DNA of 64,000 nt from Streptomyces sp. NBC_01485 (GCF_036227125.1 NZ_CP109435.1:5456001-5520000); one strand, 5' to 3'. Positions 33,505 to 42,207 are shown, counted from the first letter of the stretch. Numbers and translations are program-made. The notes: generated from the letters alone by a model not told the origin.

Positions 33505-34173
33505 ATGACGATCCGCGTGATGCTCGTCGACGACCAGGTGCTGCTGCGCACCGGGTTCCGGATGGTGCTCGACGCCCAGCCGGACATGGAGGTCGTGGCC
33601 GAGGCGGGCGACGGTGTCGAGGCTCTTCAGGTGGTGCGGTCCACGGCGGTCGACGTGGTGCTGATGGACGTCCGCATGCCGAAGCTGGACGGCGTCGAGG
33701 CCACCCGGCGCATCTGCGCGGAGCCCGAGCCGCCGAAGGTGCTGATCCTGACCACCTTCGACCTGGACGAGTACGCCTTCTCCGGGCTGAAGGCGGGCGC
33801 CTCCGGCTTCATGCTGAAGGACGTGCCGCCGGGCGAGCTGCTCACCGCCATCCGCTCCGTGCACAGCGGCGACGCGGTGGTGGCACCGTCCACCACCCGC
33901 CGTCTCCTCGACCGGTTCGCGCCGATGCTGCCCGCCACCGGCAAGGAGCCCCGGCACAAGGAGCTGGAGCGGCTCACGGGGCGGGAGCGCGAGGTGATGG
34001 TGCTGGTCGCCCAAGGGCTGTCCAACGGGGAGATCGCGGCCCGGCTGGTGCTGTCCGAGGCGACCGTCAAGACCCACGTGGGCCGCATCCTCACCAAGCT
34101 GGGGCTGCGCGACCGGGTCCAGGTCGTAGTCCTTGCGTATGAGACGGGGCTCGTCCGCGCGGGCGGTCACTGA
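33505..34173 (+). CDS. Response regulator, NarL/LuxR type
   Basis: A 222-residue regulator. The receiver domain (1-120) has the phosphoacceptor Asp55 in VLMDVRMPK, acidic pocket DDQ and Lys in GFMLKDVPPG. The C-terminal LuxR/GerE helix-turn-helix (about 155-215) has LTGREREVMVLVAQGLSNGEIAARLVLSEATVKTHV-type wording. ATG 33505 with GAGG 5 bases upstream is the start; an upstream ATG at 33490 is in frame but has no site. It is the cognate partner of the kinase upstream. Regulated genes are not evident. Confidence 0.92.
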   Translation: MTIRVMLVDDQVLLRTGFRMVLDAQPDMEVVAEAGDGVEALQVVRSTAVDVVLMDVRMPKLDGVEATRRICAEPEPPKVLILTTFDLDEYAFSGLKAGASGFMLKDVPPGELLTAIRSVHSGDAVVAPSTTRRLLDRFAPMLPATGKEPRHKELERLTGREREVMVLVAQGLSNGEIAARLVLSEATVKTHVGRILTKLGLRDRVQVVVLAYETGLVRAGGH

Positions 34174-34245
34174 CCCGGGGCCGAGCCGGGGCCGAGCCGG
34201 GGTGAACGCCCCGCGCGCGGGGCGTGCGGCCACTAGGGTCTGCGC

Positions 34246-34878
34246 ATGCTCCTGTGGATCAACGGCCCCTTCGGGGGCGGCAAGACACAGACCGCACACG
34301 AGATACGGCGTCGGCTGCCCGGCAGCGTCGTCTGCGACCCCGAGCACGCCGGTTTCGGCCTGCGCCGCATGCTGCCGCCCGACCTGCGCGGGGACTTCCA
34401 GGATCTGGCGTCCTGGCGGCAGGGCGTCGTCGAGGTGCTCGACCCGGCCCTCCGCGGTCACGACGGCGTGGTCATCGCCCCTATGACCGTCACCGATGCC
34501 GGGTACTTCGAGGAGACCGTCGGCAGGCTGCGCGAACTCGGCCACGACGTGCGCCACTTCACGCTCCTCGCCGAACGCGAGACGGTCATGAAGCGGCTGC
34601 GTGAGCGCGGCCTGGGTCACCTCCTCGGGTTCGTCGCCGGGAAGCACGCGGGGCCGCGCCGGGAGAGCTGGGCCGTCCAGCGGCTCGACCACTGCCTGGA
34701 GCGGCTGCGCGAGCCGGAGTTCGCCGAGCACCTGTGGACGGACCACTCGACCGTGCCGAAGACGGCCGACCGCGTGGCCGTCCTGGCCGGGCTGACGCTC
34801 ACGCCCCACACCGAGGGCGCGCTGCGGACGCGACTGCGGCAGGTCGCGGTGGGCGTGCGGCACATCCGGTTCGACTGA
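34246..34878 (+). CDS. TmrB-like P-loop ATPase (tunicamycin-resistance family)
   Basis: A 210-residue P-loop protein. Walker A is GPFGGGKT (7-14), followed by TAHEIRRRLPGSVVCDPEHAGFGLRRMLP, VIAPMTVTDAGYFEE and a C-terminal GALRTRLRQVAVGVRHIRF. The order and wording closely follow remembered Bacillus TmrB, which confers tunicamycin resistance and is thought to bind the drug with ATP at the membrane. There is no ribosome binding site; TAGGGT lies exactly six bases before the ATG, so the mRNA is probably leaderless. No tunicamycin biosynthetic genes are nearby, so it may be a self-standing resistance or kinase-like gene. Confidence 0.75.
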   Translation: MLLWINGPFGGGKTQTAHEIRRRLPGSVVCDPEHAGFGLRRMLPPDLRGDFQDLASWRQGVVEVLDPALRGHDGVVIAPMTVTDAGYFEETVGRLRELGHDVRHFTLLAERETVMKRLRERGLGHLLGFVAGKHAGPRRESWAVQRLDHCLERLREPEFAEHLWTDHSTVPKTADRVAVLAGLTLTPHTEGALRTRLRQVAVGVRHIRFD

Positions 34879-34907
34879 TCCGCCCCGCCCCGCCCCGCCT
34901 TGCCCGG

Positions 34908-35063
34908 CTAGCGGAGCATCCCTTCCAGGAAGTCGCTGCCCAGCGGGGCCACCACGGTCGCGTCGAGCAGCAGGCCGCCGTCCCCCGTGGTGCTGCGGCC
35001 GTCGACCAGCTTGTCGACGACGATCCGCGCGGTCTGCTCGTCCAGGGTCGGGGCGGGGGACAC
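34908..35063 (-). pseudogene. Small open frame downstream of threonine aldolase, possible gene remnant
   Basis: A leftward 51-codon frame starts at GTG 35063 and ends at TAG 34908. The translation looks protein-like (SPAPTLDEQTARIVVDKLVDG ... APLGSDFLEGMLR), with strong codon bias. It lies in the same frame as the threonine aldolase, beyond that gene's TAG at 35097, with no further stop between. It may be a small gene or the C-terminal relic of a lost or fused gene. I do not recognise it. Confidence 0.3.
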
Positions 35064-35096
35064 CGCGGTGAGCGCTTCCGCGCCGGCGCTCGCGTC

Positions 35097-36302
35097 CTAC
35101 GTGCCGACCCCCTCGGCCACCCCCGCCCCCCGGGCCACTCGTGCCACCCGCGCCACGAAGTCCGCGACCGCCGCCTTCACGTCGTCCGCCGTCCAGGTGA
35201 GGCCGTCCGCGCGGACGGTGACCTCGGTGAGAGACAGTCCCGGCCCGCCGCGGTCCCAGGCGGCGGCGAAGAGCATCGTCCGCGTCTCCTCGGTCTGGAG
35301 CGCCGCCGCTTCGGCGAGGACGTCCGCCTCGTACGGCAGCCAGACCTGGAACTCGTGGGTGTGCGGCACCTCGGGGTGCACGCGCGCCCACGGCACGCCC
35401 GCCTCGGCGAACCCCTCGCGCAGCGCGGCGGCCACCACGCGCGCGTGGGCGACGTACTCCGGCAGCCGGGGCAGCTCCCGCTCCAGGCCGATGAGGGCCG
35501 ACAGAGCGGTGGGGAACTGCTGGAAGACCGTTCCGCCATAGCGGTGCCGCCAGGTTTTCGCCTCCTCCACCAGCGTCTTCGGGCCCGCGAGCGCGGCGCC
35601 GCCGAAGCCGTCGAGGGACTTGTAGAACGACACGTAGACGCTGTCGGCGAGGTCCGCTATCTCCCGCAGGGGGCGGCCGAAGTGGAGGGTCGTCTCCCAC
35701 AGGCGCGCGCCGTCGAAGTGCACCACCGCGTCGCGCTCGCGCGCCGCCTGAACGACGTCGGTGAGCTCCTCCCAGGAGGGCAGCACGAAACCGGCGTCCC
35801 TGAGGGGCAGTTCCAGCATCAGCGCGCCGAAGGGCTCCTCGAAGGCACGGACCTCCTCGGCCGTCGGCGGCCGGGGCTCGCGCGTCACCCGGACCGTGCG
35901 CAGTTCGCTGACGGTGCCGAACGCGCCCCGCTCCCACACCTCGGGGTGGCTCAGCGCGTGCAGTGCGACCGTGGCGTTGCCGGTGCGGCCCGCCCAGCAG
36001 CGCAGGGCGACCTGCTGGGCCATCGTGCCGGTCGGGAAGAACGCGGCGGCCTCCGTCCCCAGCAGCCCGGCGACCCGCTCCTCCAGGGCCGCCACGACCC
36101 CGTCGCCGTAGATGTCCCCGGGTTCGTCGAGGTCGTAGACCTGGGGTGCTGCCTCGTGCAGCAGCGCGAGCCGGTCACGCAGCGTGCCCCGGAAGCCACC
36201 GCGCGCGAGGACGCGTTCCGCCTCCCGGTAGGCGACCGCCCGCCGCTCCCGCAGGCGCTCGCGTGCCGTCTTCTCCTCGCCGTGCTCCACCGTGTTCGTC
36301 AT
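35097..36302 (-). CDS. Low-specificity L-threonine aldolase family (beta-eliminating lyase)
   Basis: A 401-residue PLP-dependent fold-type I enzyme, family PF01212, that cleaves L-threonine or allo-threonine to glycine and acetaldehyde. PLP is bound by Lys228 in VSFYKSLDGFGGA. HFDGARLWE carries the Asp/Arg that contact PLP, and FFPTGTMAQQVALR is the N-terminal ring-stacking region. The ATG at 36302 has no strong ribosome binding site. It is divergent from the DUF2520-panC operon across 230 bases that include a perfect DnaA box. Confidence 0.88.
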   Translation of the reverse strand: MTNTVEHGEEKTARERLRERRAVAYREAERVLARGGFRGTLRDRLALLHEAAPQVYDLDEPGDIYGDGVVAALEERVAGLLGTEAAAFFPTGTMAQQVALRCWAGRTGNATVALHALSHPEVWERGAFGTVSELRTVRVTREPRPPTAEEVRAFEEPFGALMLELPLRDAGFVLPSWEELTDVVQAARERDAVVHFDGARLWETTLHFGRPLREIADLADSVYVSFYKSLDGFGGAALAGPKTLVEEAKTWRHRYGGTVFQQFPTALSALIGLERELPRLPEYVAHARVVAAALREGFAEAGVPWARVHPEVPHTHEFQVWLPYEADVLAEAAALQTEETRTMLFAAAWDRGGPGLSLTEVTVRADGLTWTADDVKAAVADFVARVARVARGAGVAEGVGT

Positions 36303-36438
36303 GCCCCGGATGATGCCGTGCGACGTCTCGCGCGGGCATGCGCATTTCCGGCCCCCGCCCGACCCCTGGAGGCAGGTGGGGCACAGATGGCGGCACAGAC
36401 CGGGAAGCGGGCGGGGGCGGGTGGGAAAACCCACAGCC

Positions 36439-36447
36439 TGTGGACAA
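36439..36447 (-). promoter_or_regulatory. DnaA box in the panC operon / aldolase divergent region
   Basis: TGTGGACAA (TTGTCCACA on the minus strand) is a perfect match to the preferred Streptomyces DnaA box. It lies 86 bases before the DUF2520 start and 137 bases before the aldolase start. Confidence 0.5.
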
Positions 36448-36532
36448 CCGGATCCCCCTCGAACAGATCGCGTTAACATGACGAGAAATCGTCCGGTACC
36501 CGGAGCGGACTGGAACGGAAGGCCGTCGTCGA

Positions 36533-37507
36533 GTGAGTACAGCCCAACAGCCAGACCCCAGGGACCGCCCCGCGCGGCTCGCCGTGGGCGTCGTCGGCGC
36601 GGGCCGGGTGGGTCCCGCCCTGGCCGCGTCACTCCAGCTCGCCGGGCACCGCCCGGTCGCCGTCTCCGGCGTCTCCGACGCCTCCCGGCGGCGAGCCGCG
36701 CTCCTGCTGCCCGACGTGCCCCTCGTCCCGCCCGCCGAGGTTCTCCGGCGTTCCGACCTGGTGCTGCTGACCGTCCCCGACGACGCCCTGCCCGGGCTCG
36801 TGGAGGGCCTCGCCGAGACCGGCGCCGTACGGCCGGGCCAACTGCTCGTGCACACCTCCGGACGGTACGGCGCGAGGGTCCTCGACCCCGCCCTGCGCGC
36901 GGGAGCGCTGCCGCTCGCGCTGCACCCGGCGATGACCTTCACGGGCACGCCCGTGGACGTCCAGCGCCTGGCCGGCTGCTCCTTCGGCGTCACCGCGCCC
37001 GACGCGCTGCGGCTGGCCGCGGAGGCCCTCGTGATCGAGATGGGCGGCGAGCCGGAGTGGATCGCCGAGGAGCACCGGCCGCTCTACCACGCGGCACTCG
37101 CCCTGGGCGCCAACCACCTGGTCACGCTGGTCGCCCAGTCCATGGAGCTGCTGCGCGCGGCCGGCGTGGAGGCCCCCGACCGGATGCTCGGCCCGCTGCT
37201 CGGCGCCGCCCTCGACAACGCGCTGCGCTCCGGCGACGGGGCGCTCACCGGCCCCGTCGCGCGCGGGGACGCGGGCACGGTCGCCGCGCACGTCGCGGAG
37301 CTGCGCGAGCACGCCCCGCAGACTGTCGCCGGCTACCTGGCGATGGCCCGCGCGACCGCCGACCGCGCACTCGCGCGCGGGCTCCTCAAGCCCGAGCTCG
37401 CCGAAGACCTCCTCTGGGTACTCGCCGACGGCACCCAGGGCACTCCCGGCACTCCTGGCACCCCCGGTGGTCCCGGTACGCACGGCACCGAAGGAGACGC
37501 CGGATGA
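36533..37507 (+). CDS. Rossmann-like / DUF2520 reductase, possible ketopantoate reductase
   Basis: A 324-residue protein. The N-terminal Rossmann domain (about 15-150, GVVGAGRVGPALAASL nucleotide loop) is followed by a helical DUF2520 domain (EEHRPLYHAALALGANHLVTLV). It overlaps panC by four bases (ATGA), so the two are co-translated. The family includes PanG, described as an alternative ketopantoate reductase. Because the next gene uses pantoate, the same job is a strong inference here. The last 25 residues are a collagen-like run of Gly-Thr-Pro triplets, probably unstructured. GTG 36533 with GGAAGG upstream is the start. No panE is visible in the window. Confidence 0.75.
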   Translation: MSTAQQPDPRDRPARLAVGVVGAGRVGPALAASLQLAGHRPVAVSGVSDASRRRAALLLPDVPLVPPAEVLRRSDLVLLTVPDDALPGLVEGLAETGAVRPGQLLVHTSGRYGARVLDPALRAGALPLALHPAMTFTGTPVDVQRLAGCSFGVTAPDALRLAAEALVIEMGGEPEWIAEEHRPLYHAALALGANHLVTLVAQSMELLRAAGVEAPDRMLGPLLGAALDNALRSGDGALTGPVARGDAGTVAAHVAELREHAPQTVAGYLAMARATADRALARGLLKPELAEDLLWVLADGTQGTPGTPGTPGGPGTHGTEGDAG

Positions 37508-38514
37508 CCACCACCCTGCTGCGCACCGCCGGCGAACTGCACGCACGCGCGCGTGTCGGCCGCCGGGCCGTCGTGATGACCATGGGCGCCCTGCACGAGG
37601 GCCACGCCACCCTCGTCCGCACCGCCCGCGACCTCGCCGGGCCGGACGGCGAGGTCGTCGTCACGGTCTTCGTCAACCCGCTGCAGTTCGGCGAGGGCGA
37701 GGACCTCGACCGCTACCCGCGCACCCTGGACGCCGACGTCAAGACCGCCGAACAGGCCGGAGCGGACGTCGTGTTCGCCCCTTCCGTGGACGAGGTCTAC
37801 CCGGGCGGCGAGCCCCAGGTCCGCATCACCGCGGGCCCCATGGGGGAGCGCCTGGAGGGCGGCTCGCGCCCCGGGCACTTCGACGGCATGCTCACCGTCG
37901 TCGCCAAGCTGCTGCACCTCACCCGGCCCGACGTGGCCCTGTTCGGGCAGAAGGACGCCCAGCAGCTCGCCCTGATCCGCCGCATGGTGCGGGACCTGAA
38001 CTTCGGCGTGGAGATCGTCGCCGTGCCGACCGTGCGCGAGGACGACGGGCTGGCCCTGTCCAGCCGGAACCGCTTTCTGTCCGCCAGGGAGCGGCGCACC
38101 GCGCTCGCGCTCTCCCAGGCCCTCTTCGCGGGCGCTGACCGGCACGCCGCGCAGGAGGCGCTGCGGGCACGCGCGCGTGAGGTGCCCGCCACGTATGCGC
38201 GTGCCGAGGCGCTCAGCGCCATAGGGGAGTCCCGCGCGGCTGCCGACACGCACGCCGTCGCGAAGGCCGCGCCCGGGGACCCCGCGGCCGTCCGCGCGGC
38301 CGCCCGTACGGTCCTCGACGCCGCCGCCCGGCTCGACCCGCCGCTGGAAGTGGACTACCTCGCGCTCGTCGACCCGGCGGACTTCACGGAGATCACCGGC
38401 CTCGAGGACGACTTCACCGGCGAAGCCGTCCTCGCCGTCGCCGCCCGGGTCGGGACGACCCGGCTGATCGACAACCTCCCGCTCACCTTCGGAACCCTCG
38501 GAGCCGCCTCGTGA
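37504..38514 (+). CDS. panC: Pantothenate synthetase
   Basis: A 336-residue ATP-dependent ligase joining pantoate and beta-alanine. The nucleotide signature is MGALHEGHATLV near residue 26, with FVNPLQFGEGEDLDRYPR, GHFDGMLTVV, LFGQKDAQQLALIRRMV and ALSSRNRFL (KMSKS-equivalent). It is about 40 residues longer than E. coli PanC; the extra length lies in an Ala/Arg-rich insert at about 215-260. It overlaps DUF2520 upstream and nadB downstream by four bases each, so the operon is tightly coupled. Confidence 0.95.
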   Translation: MTTTLLRTAGELHARARVGRRAVVMTMGALHEGHATLVRTARDLAGPDGEVVVTVFVNPLQFGEGEDLDRYPRTLDADVKTAEQAGADVVFAPSVDEVYPGGEPQVRITAGPMGERLEGGSRPGHFDGMLTVVAKLLHLTRPDVALFGQKDAQQLALIRRMVRDLNFGVEIVAVPTVREDDGLALSSRNRFLSARERRTALALSQALFAGADRHAAQEALRARAREVPATYARAEALSAIGESRAAADTHAVAKAAPGDPAAVRAAARTVLDAAARLDPPLEVDYLALVDPADFTEITGLEDDFTGEAVLAVAARVGTTRLIDNLPLTFGTLGAAS

Positions 38515-40241
38515 CCAGCACAGGCATACGACTGCACGCGCCCGCGCCCGGGTGGAGCATCGCCGCGGACGTGGTGGTCGTCGGCTCCGGCGTCGCCGGC
38601 CTGACCGCGGCCCTGCGCTGCGAGGCCGCCGGTCTGCAGACGGTCGTCGTCACCAAGGCCCGCCTCGACGACGGCTCGACCCGCTGGGCGCAGGGCGGCA
38701 TAGCGGCCGCCCTGGGCGAGGGCGACACGCCCGAACAGCACCTGGACGACACGCTGGTGGCGGGCGCGGGCCTGTGCGACGAGGACGCCGTACGGATCCT
38801 CGTCACCGAGGGCCCCGACGCCGTGCACCGGCTGATCGAGACCGGCGCCCACTTCGACGAGTCCGAGGGAGGCGGCCTGGAGCTCACCCGAGAGGGCGGC
38901 CACCACCGCCGCCGGATCGCGCACGCGGGCGGCGATGCGACCGGCGCGGAGATCTCCCGCGCGCTCGTCGAGGCGGTACGCGCGCGTGGACTGCGCACGA
39001 TCGAGAACGCGCTCGTGCTGGACCTGCTCACGGACGCCGACGGCTGCACCGCCGGCGTCACCCTGCACGTCATGGGCGAGGGCCAGCACGACGGCGTGGG
39101 CGCCGTGCACGCCCCCGCGGTCGTCCTCGCGACCGGCGGCATGGGCCAGGTGTTCTCCGCCACCACCAACCCGTCGGTGTCCACCGGCGACGGCGTGGCG
39201 CTCGCCCTGCGCGCGGGCGCGGAGGTCTCCGACCTGGAGTTCGTCCAGTTCCACCCGACCGTCCTGTTCCTCGGCGCCGACGCGGAGGGCCAGCAGCCCC
39301 TCGTCTCCGAGGCGGTGCGCGGCGAGGGCGCCCACCTGGTCGACGCGGCCGGTGTGCGCTTCATGGTCGGGCAGCACGAGCTGGCCGAGCTCGCGCCCCG
39401 GGACATCGTCGCCAAGGGCATCATGCGCCGCATGCAGGAGCAGGACGCCGAGCACATGTTCCTCGACGCCCGGCACTTCGGCGCCGAGATGTGGGAACAC
39501 CGCTTCCCGACGATCCTCGCCGCCTGCCGCACGCACGGCATCGACCCGGTCACCGAGCCCGTCCCGGTCGCCCCGGCCGCCCACTACGCCTCCGGAGGAG
39601 TGCGCACCGACTCCCGCGGCCGTACGACCGTGCCGGGCCTGTACGCGTGCGGGGAGGTCGCCTGCACCGGTGTGCACGGCGCGAACCGGCTCGCGTCGAA
39701 CTCCCTCCTGGAGGGCCTCGTCTACGCCGAGCGCATCGTCGCCGACATCGCCGCGAGCCGGGGGGAGGACGGCCTCCACGCGCGTGTGCCCGCGCCGGTC
39801 GCGCGCCCCGAGAAGCCGGCGCATCCGCTGCTGGCCCCCGAGGCCCGGTTCGCCATCCAGCGGTTCATGACCGACGGCGCGGGCGTCCTGCGCTCCGCCG
39901 CGTCCCTGGAGAGGGCCGCCGGGCACCTGCAGCGGCTGCACGCCGAGGCCCGCGACGCCCTCGACGAGAACGGCAAGACGGCCGAGCCCGGCGTCGACAC
40001 CTGGGAGGCCACCAACCTCCTGTGTGTCGCGCGCGTCCTGGTCGCCGCCGCGCGGCAGCGCGAGGAGACCCGCGGCTGCCACTGGCGCGAGGACCACGCC
40101 GACCGTGACGACGCGAACTGGCGCCGCCACATCGTCGTAAGGCTGAATCCGGACCGCACGCTCGCCGTACACACCACCGATACCGCAGACTTCCCCCCGA
40201 CCCGGCAGCACCAGCCGGAGCACCGTCCCCAGGAGCAGTGA
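38511..40241 (+). CDS. nadB: L-aspartate oxidase
   Basis: A 576-residue flavoprotein that oxidises aspartate to iminoaspartate, the first step of de novo NAD synthesis. FAD-binding VVVVGSGVAGLTAALR (about 21-36), substrate and fumarate-reductase-type motifs STRWAQGGIAAAL, LEFVQFHPTV, HYASGGVRTD and GVHGANRLASNSLLEGL are all present. The GTG start overlaps the panC stop (GTGA). The partner quinolinate synthase nadA is not in the window, so the step after NadB must be encoded elsewhere. Confidence 0.95.
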   Translation: MTSTGIRLHAPAPGWSIAADVVVVGSGVAGLTAALRCEAAGLQTVVVTKARLDDGSTRWAQGGIAAALGEGDTPEQHLDDTLVAGAGLCDEDAVRILVTEGPDAVHRLIETGAHFDESEGGGLELTREGGHHRRRIAHAGGDATGAEISRALVEAVRARGLRTIENALVLDLLTDADGCTAGVTLHVMGEGQHDGVGAVHAPAVVLATGGMGQVFSATTNPSVSTGDGVALALRAGAEVSDLEFVQFHPTVLFLGADAEGQQPLVSEAVRGEGAHLVDAAGVRFMVGQHELAELAPRDIVAKGIMRRMQEQDAEHMFLDARHFGAEMWEHRFPTILAACRTHGIDPVTEPVPVAPAAHYASGGVRTDSRGRTTVPGLYACGEVACTGVHGANRLASNSLLEGLVYAERIVADIAASRGEDGLHARVPAPVARPEKPAHPLLAPEARFAIQRFMTDGAGVLRSAASLERAAGHLQRLHAEARDALDENGKTAEPGVDTWEATNLLCVARVLVAAARQREETRGCHWREDHADRDDANWRRHIVVRLNPDRTLAVHTTDTADFPPTRQHQPEHRPQEQ

Positions 40242-40246
40242 CAGAC

Positions 40247-41248
40247 GTGAGCACCCCCGACCTTCCCCTCGCCCAGAGCGGCGGCTGCGGCGACGGCTGT
40301 GCCTGTGGCGCCGACGCCGACGCCGAATACAGCGAAGAGGGCTACGCCGAATACATGGAGTGCGGGCTCGACCCCGCGCTCGCCCAGCTCCTGGTCGACG
40401 CCGGACTCGACCCCGTGGAGGTCGAGGACATCGCCAACGTCGCCATCCAGGAGGACCTGGACCACGGCGTCGACGTGACGACGGTCGCGACCATCCCCGA
40501 GGACGCGGTCGCCACCGCCGACTTCACCGCGCGCGAGACGGGCGTGGTCGCGGGCCTCAGGATCGCCGAGGCGGTCGTCTCGGTCGTCTGCACGGACGAG
40601 TTCGAGGTCGAGCGGCACGTGGAGGACGGCGACCGGGTTGAGGCCGGCCAGAAGCTGCTGTCGGTCACCACGCGCACGCGTGACCTCCTCACCGCCGAGC
40701 GCAGCGCGCTCAACCTGCTGTGCCGCCTGTCCGGCATCGCGACCGCCACGCGCGCGTGGGCGGACGTCCTGGACGGCACCAAGGCACGCGTGCGTGACAC
40801 CCGCAAGACGACGCCGGGCCTGCGCTCCCTGGAGAAGTTCGCCGTCCGCTGCGGCGGCGGCGTCAACCACCGCATGTCGCTGTCCGACGCGGCCCTCGTC
40901 AAGGACAACCACGTGGTCGCCGCAGGCGGCGTCACCCGGGCTTTCGAGGCCGTACGGGAGGCTTTCCCGGACGTGCCGATCGAGGTCGAGGTCGACACCC
41001 TGCACCAGTTGCGCGAGGTCGTCGACGCCGGAGCGGACCTGATCCTGCTGGACAACTTCACGCCCGGGGAGTGCGCGGAGGCCGTCGGCGTCGTCGGCGG
41101 GCGCGCCCTCCTGGAGGCGTCGGGCCGGCTGACCCTGGAGACCGCCAAGGCGTACGCCGACACCGGCGTCGACTTCCTCGCCGTGGGCGCTCTGACGCAT
41201 TCCTCGCCGATCCTGGACATCGGTCTGGATCTGCGAGCGGCCGAGTAG
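40247..41248 (+). CDS. nadC: Nicotinate-nucleotide pyrophosphorylase (quinolinate phosphoribosyltransferase)
   Basis: A 333-residue enzyme turning quinolinate and PRPP into nicotinate mononucleotide. Core motifs: EDLDHGVDVTT, ERSALNLLCRLSGIAT, RDTRKTTPGLR, HRMSLSDAALVKDNH and EVEVDTLHQLREVVDAGADLILLDN. The N-terminal 45 residues precede the usual start and contain a Cys-rich cluster (GGCGDGCACG: three Cys within six residues) plus an acidic stretch; a metal site is possible. GTG 40247 follows AGGAG by 11 bases; GTG 40238 would overlap the nadB stop but lies only 2 bases from that site. It is fourth in the pan/nad operon. Confidence 0.93.
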   Translation: MSTPDLPLAQSGGCGDGCACGADADAEYSEEGYAEYMECGLDPALAQLLVDAGLDPVEVEDIANVAIQEDLDHGVDVTTVATIPEDAVATADFTARETGVVAGLRIAEAVVSVVCTDEFEVERHVEDGDRVEAGQKLLSVTTRTRDLLTAERSALNLLCRLSGIATATRAWADVLDGTKARVRDTRKTTPGLRSLEKFAVRCGGGVNHRMSLSDAALVKDNHVVAAGGVTRAFEAVREAFPDVPIEVEVDTLHQLREVVDAGADLILLDNFTPGECAEAVGVVGGRALLEASGRLTLETAKAYADTGVDFLAVGALTHSSPILDIGLDLRAAE

Positions 41249-41263
41249 GAACGGGGACCGGCC

Positions 41264-42061
41264 ATGCTGCTGACGATCGACGTGGGCAACACGCACACCG
41301 TGCTCGGCCTGTTCGACGGTGAGGACATCGTCGAGCACTGGCGGATCTCCACCGACGCCCGCCGCACCGCGGACGAACTGGCCGTGCTCCTGCAGGGCCT
41401 GATGGGCATGCACCCGCTCCTCGGGGACGAACTGGGCGACGGCATCGACGGGATCGCGATCTGCGCCACCGTGCCCTCGGTGCTGCACGAGCTGCGCGAG
41501 GTGACGCGGCGCTACTACGGCGACGTCCCCGCGGTGCTCGTCGAACCCGGCGTGAAGACGGGCGTGCCGATCCTGTTCGACAACCCCAAGGAAGTCGGCG
41601 CCGACCGCATCATCAACGCCGTCGCGGCGAACGAGCTCTACGGCGGCCCCGCGATCGTCGTCGACTTCGGCACGGCGACGACGTTCGACGCGGTCTCCGC
41701 GCGCGGGGAGTACGTCGGCGGGGTCATCGCCCCCGGCATCGAGATCTCCGTCGAGGCCCTGGGCGTCAAGGCCGCGCAGTTGCGCAAGATCGAGCTGGCC
41801 AGGCCCCGGAGCGTGATCGGCAAGAACACGGTCGAGGCGATGCAGTCCGGGATCGTCTACGGGTTCGCCGGCCAGGTCGACGGAGTGGTGACCCGGATGG
41901 CCCGCGAGCTGGCGGACGACCCGGACGACGTGACGGTGATCGCCACGGGCGGCCTGGCGCCGACGGTGCTCGGCGAGGCCTCGGTGATCGACGAGCACGA
42001 GCCGTGGCTGACACTGATCGGGCTGCGCCTGGTCTACGAGCGCAACGTGTCGCGCATGTGA
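41264..42061 (+). CDS. coaX: Type III pantothenate kinase
   Basis: A 265-residue kinase that phosphorylates pantothenate, the first step of CoA synthesis, insensitive to CoA feedback in this type. ASKHA motifs: TIDVGNTHTVLG (phosphate 1), DNPKEVGADRIINAVAA (pantothenate side), VVDFGTATTFD and IATGGLAPTV. ATG 41264 has GGGG 7 bases before. It ends the panC-nadB-nadC-coaX operon with a 15-base gap from nadC, so pantothenate synthesis and its first use are expressed together. Confidence 0.93.
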   Translation: MLLTIDVGNTHTVLGLFDGEDIVEHWRISTDARRTADELAVLLQGLMGMHPLLGDELGDGIDGIAICATVPSVLHELREVTRRYYGDVPAVLVEPGVKTGVPILFDNPKEVGADRIINAVAANELYGGPAIVVDFGTATTFDAVSARGEYVGGVIAPGIEISVEALGVKAAQLRKIELARPRSVIGKNTVEAMQSGIVYGFAGQVDGVVTRMARELADDPDDVTVIATGGLAPTVLGEASVIDEHEPWLTLIGLRLVYERNVSRM

Positions 42062-42207
42062 GCGGTGAGGAAGCGGCGGAGAGCGGCGGGCCGATCGTGC
42101 CGCCAGAGGTGGTCAGGGGCAGAGCCACGGGGCCACCAGGGCGGATTCGGGCGCGCCGCACCCGCTGCTAATGTCGAATTTGTCTGATTAGCGCGTATCG
42201 TCGCCGC

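Noticed and set aside
34908..36302. Stop-codon read-through (TAG) of threonine aldolase into the downstream frame
   Set aside because: The aldolase is already full length at the TAG, one in three downstream frames is in phase by chance, and no recoding signal is evident.
35000..42000. A secondary-metabolite gene cluster around TmrB-like, aldolase and pan/nad genes
   Set aside because: No synthase, tailoring or export genes are present; all neighbours are primary metabolism or stand-alone genes.
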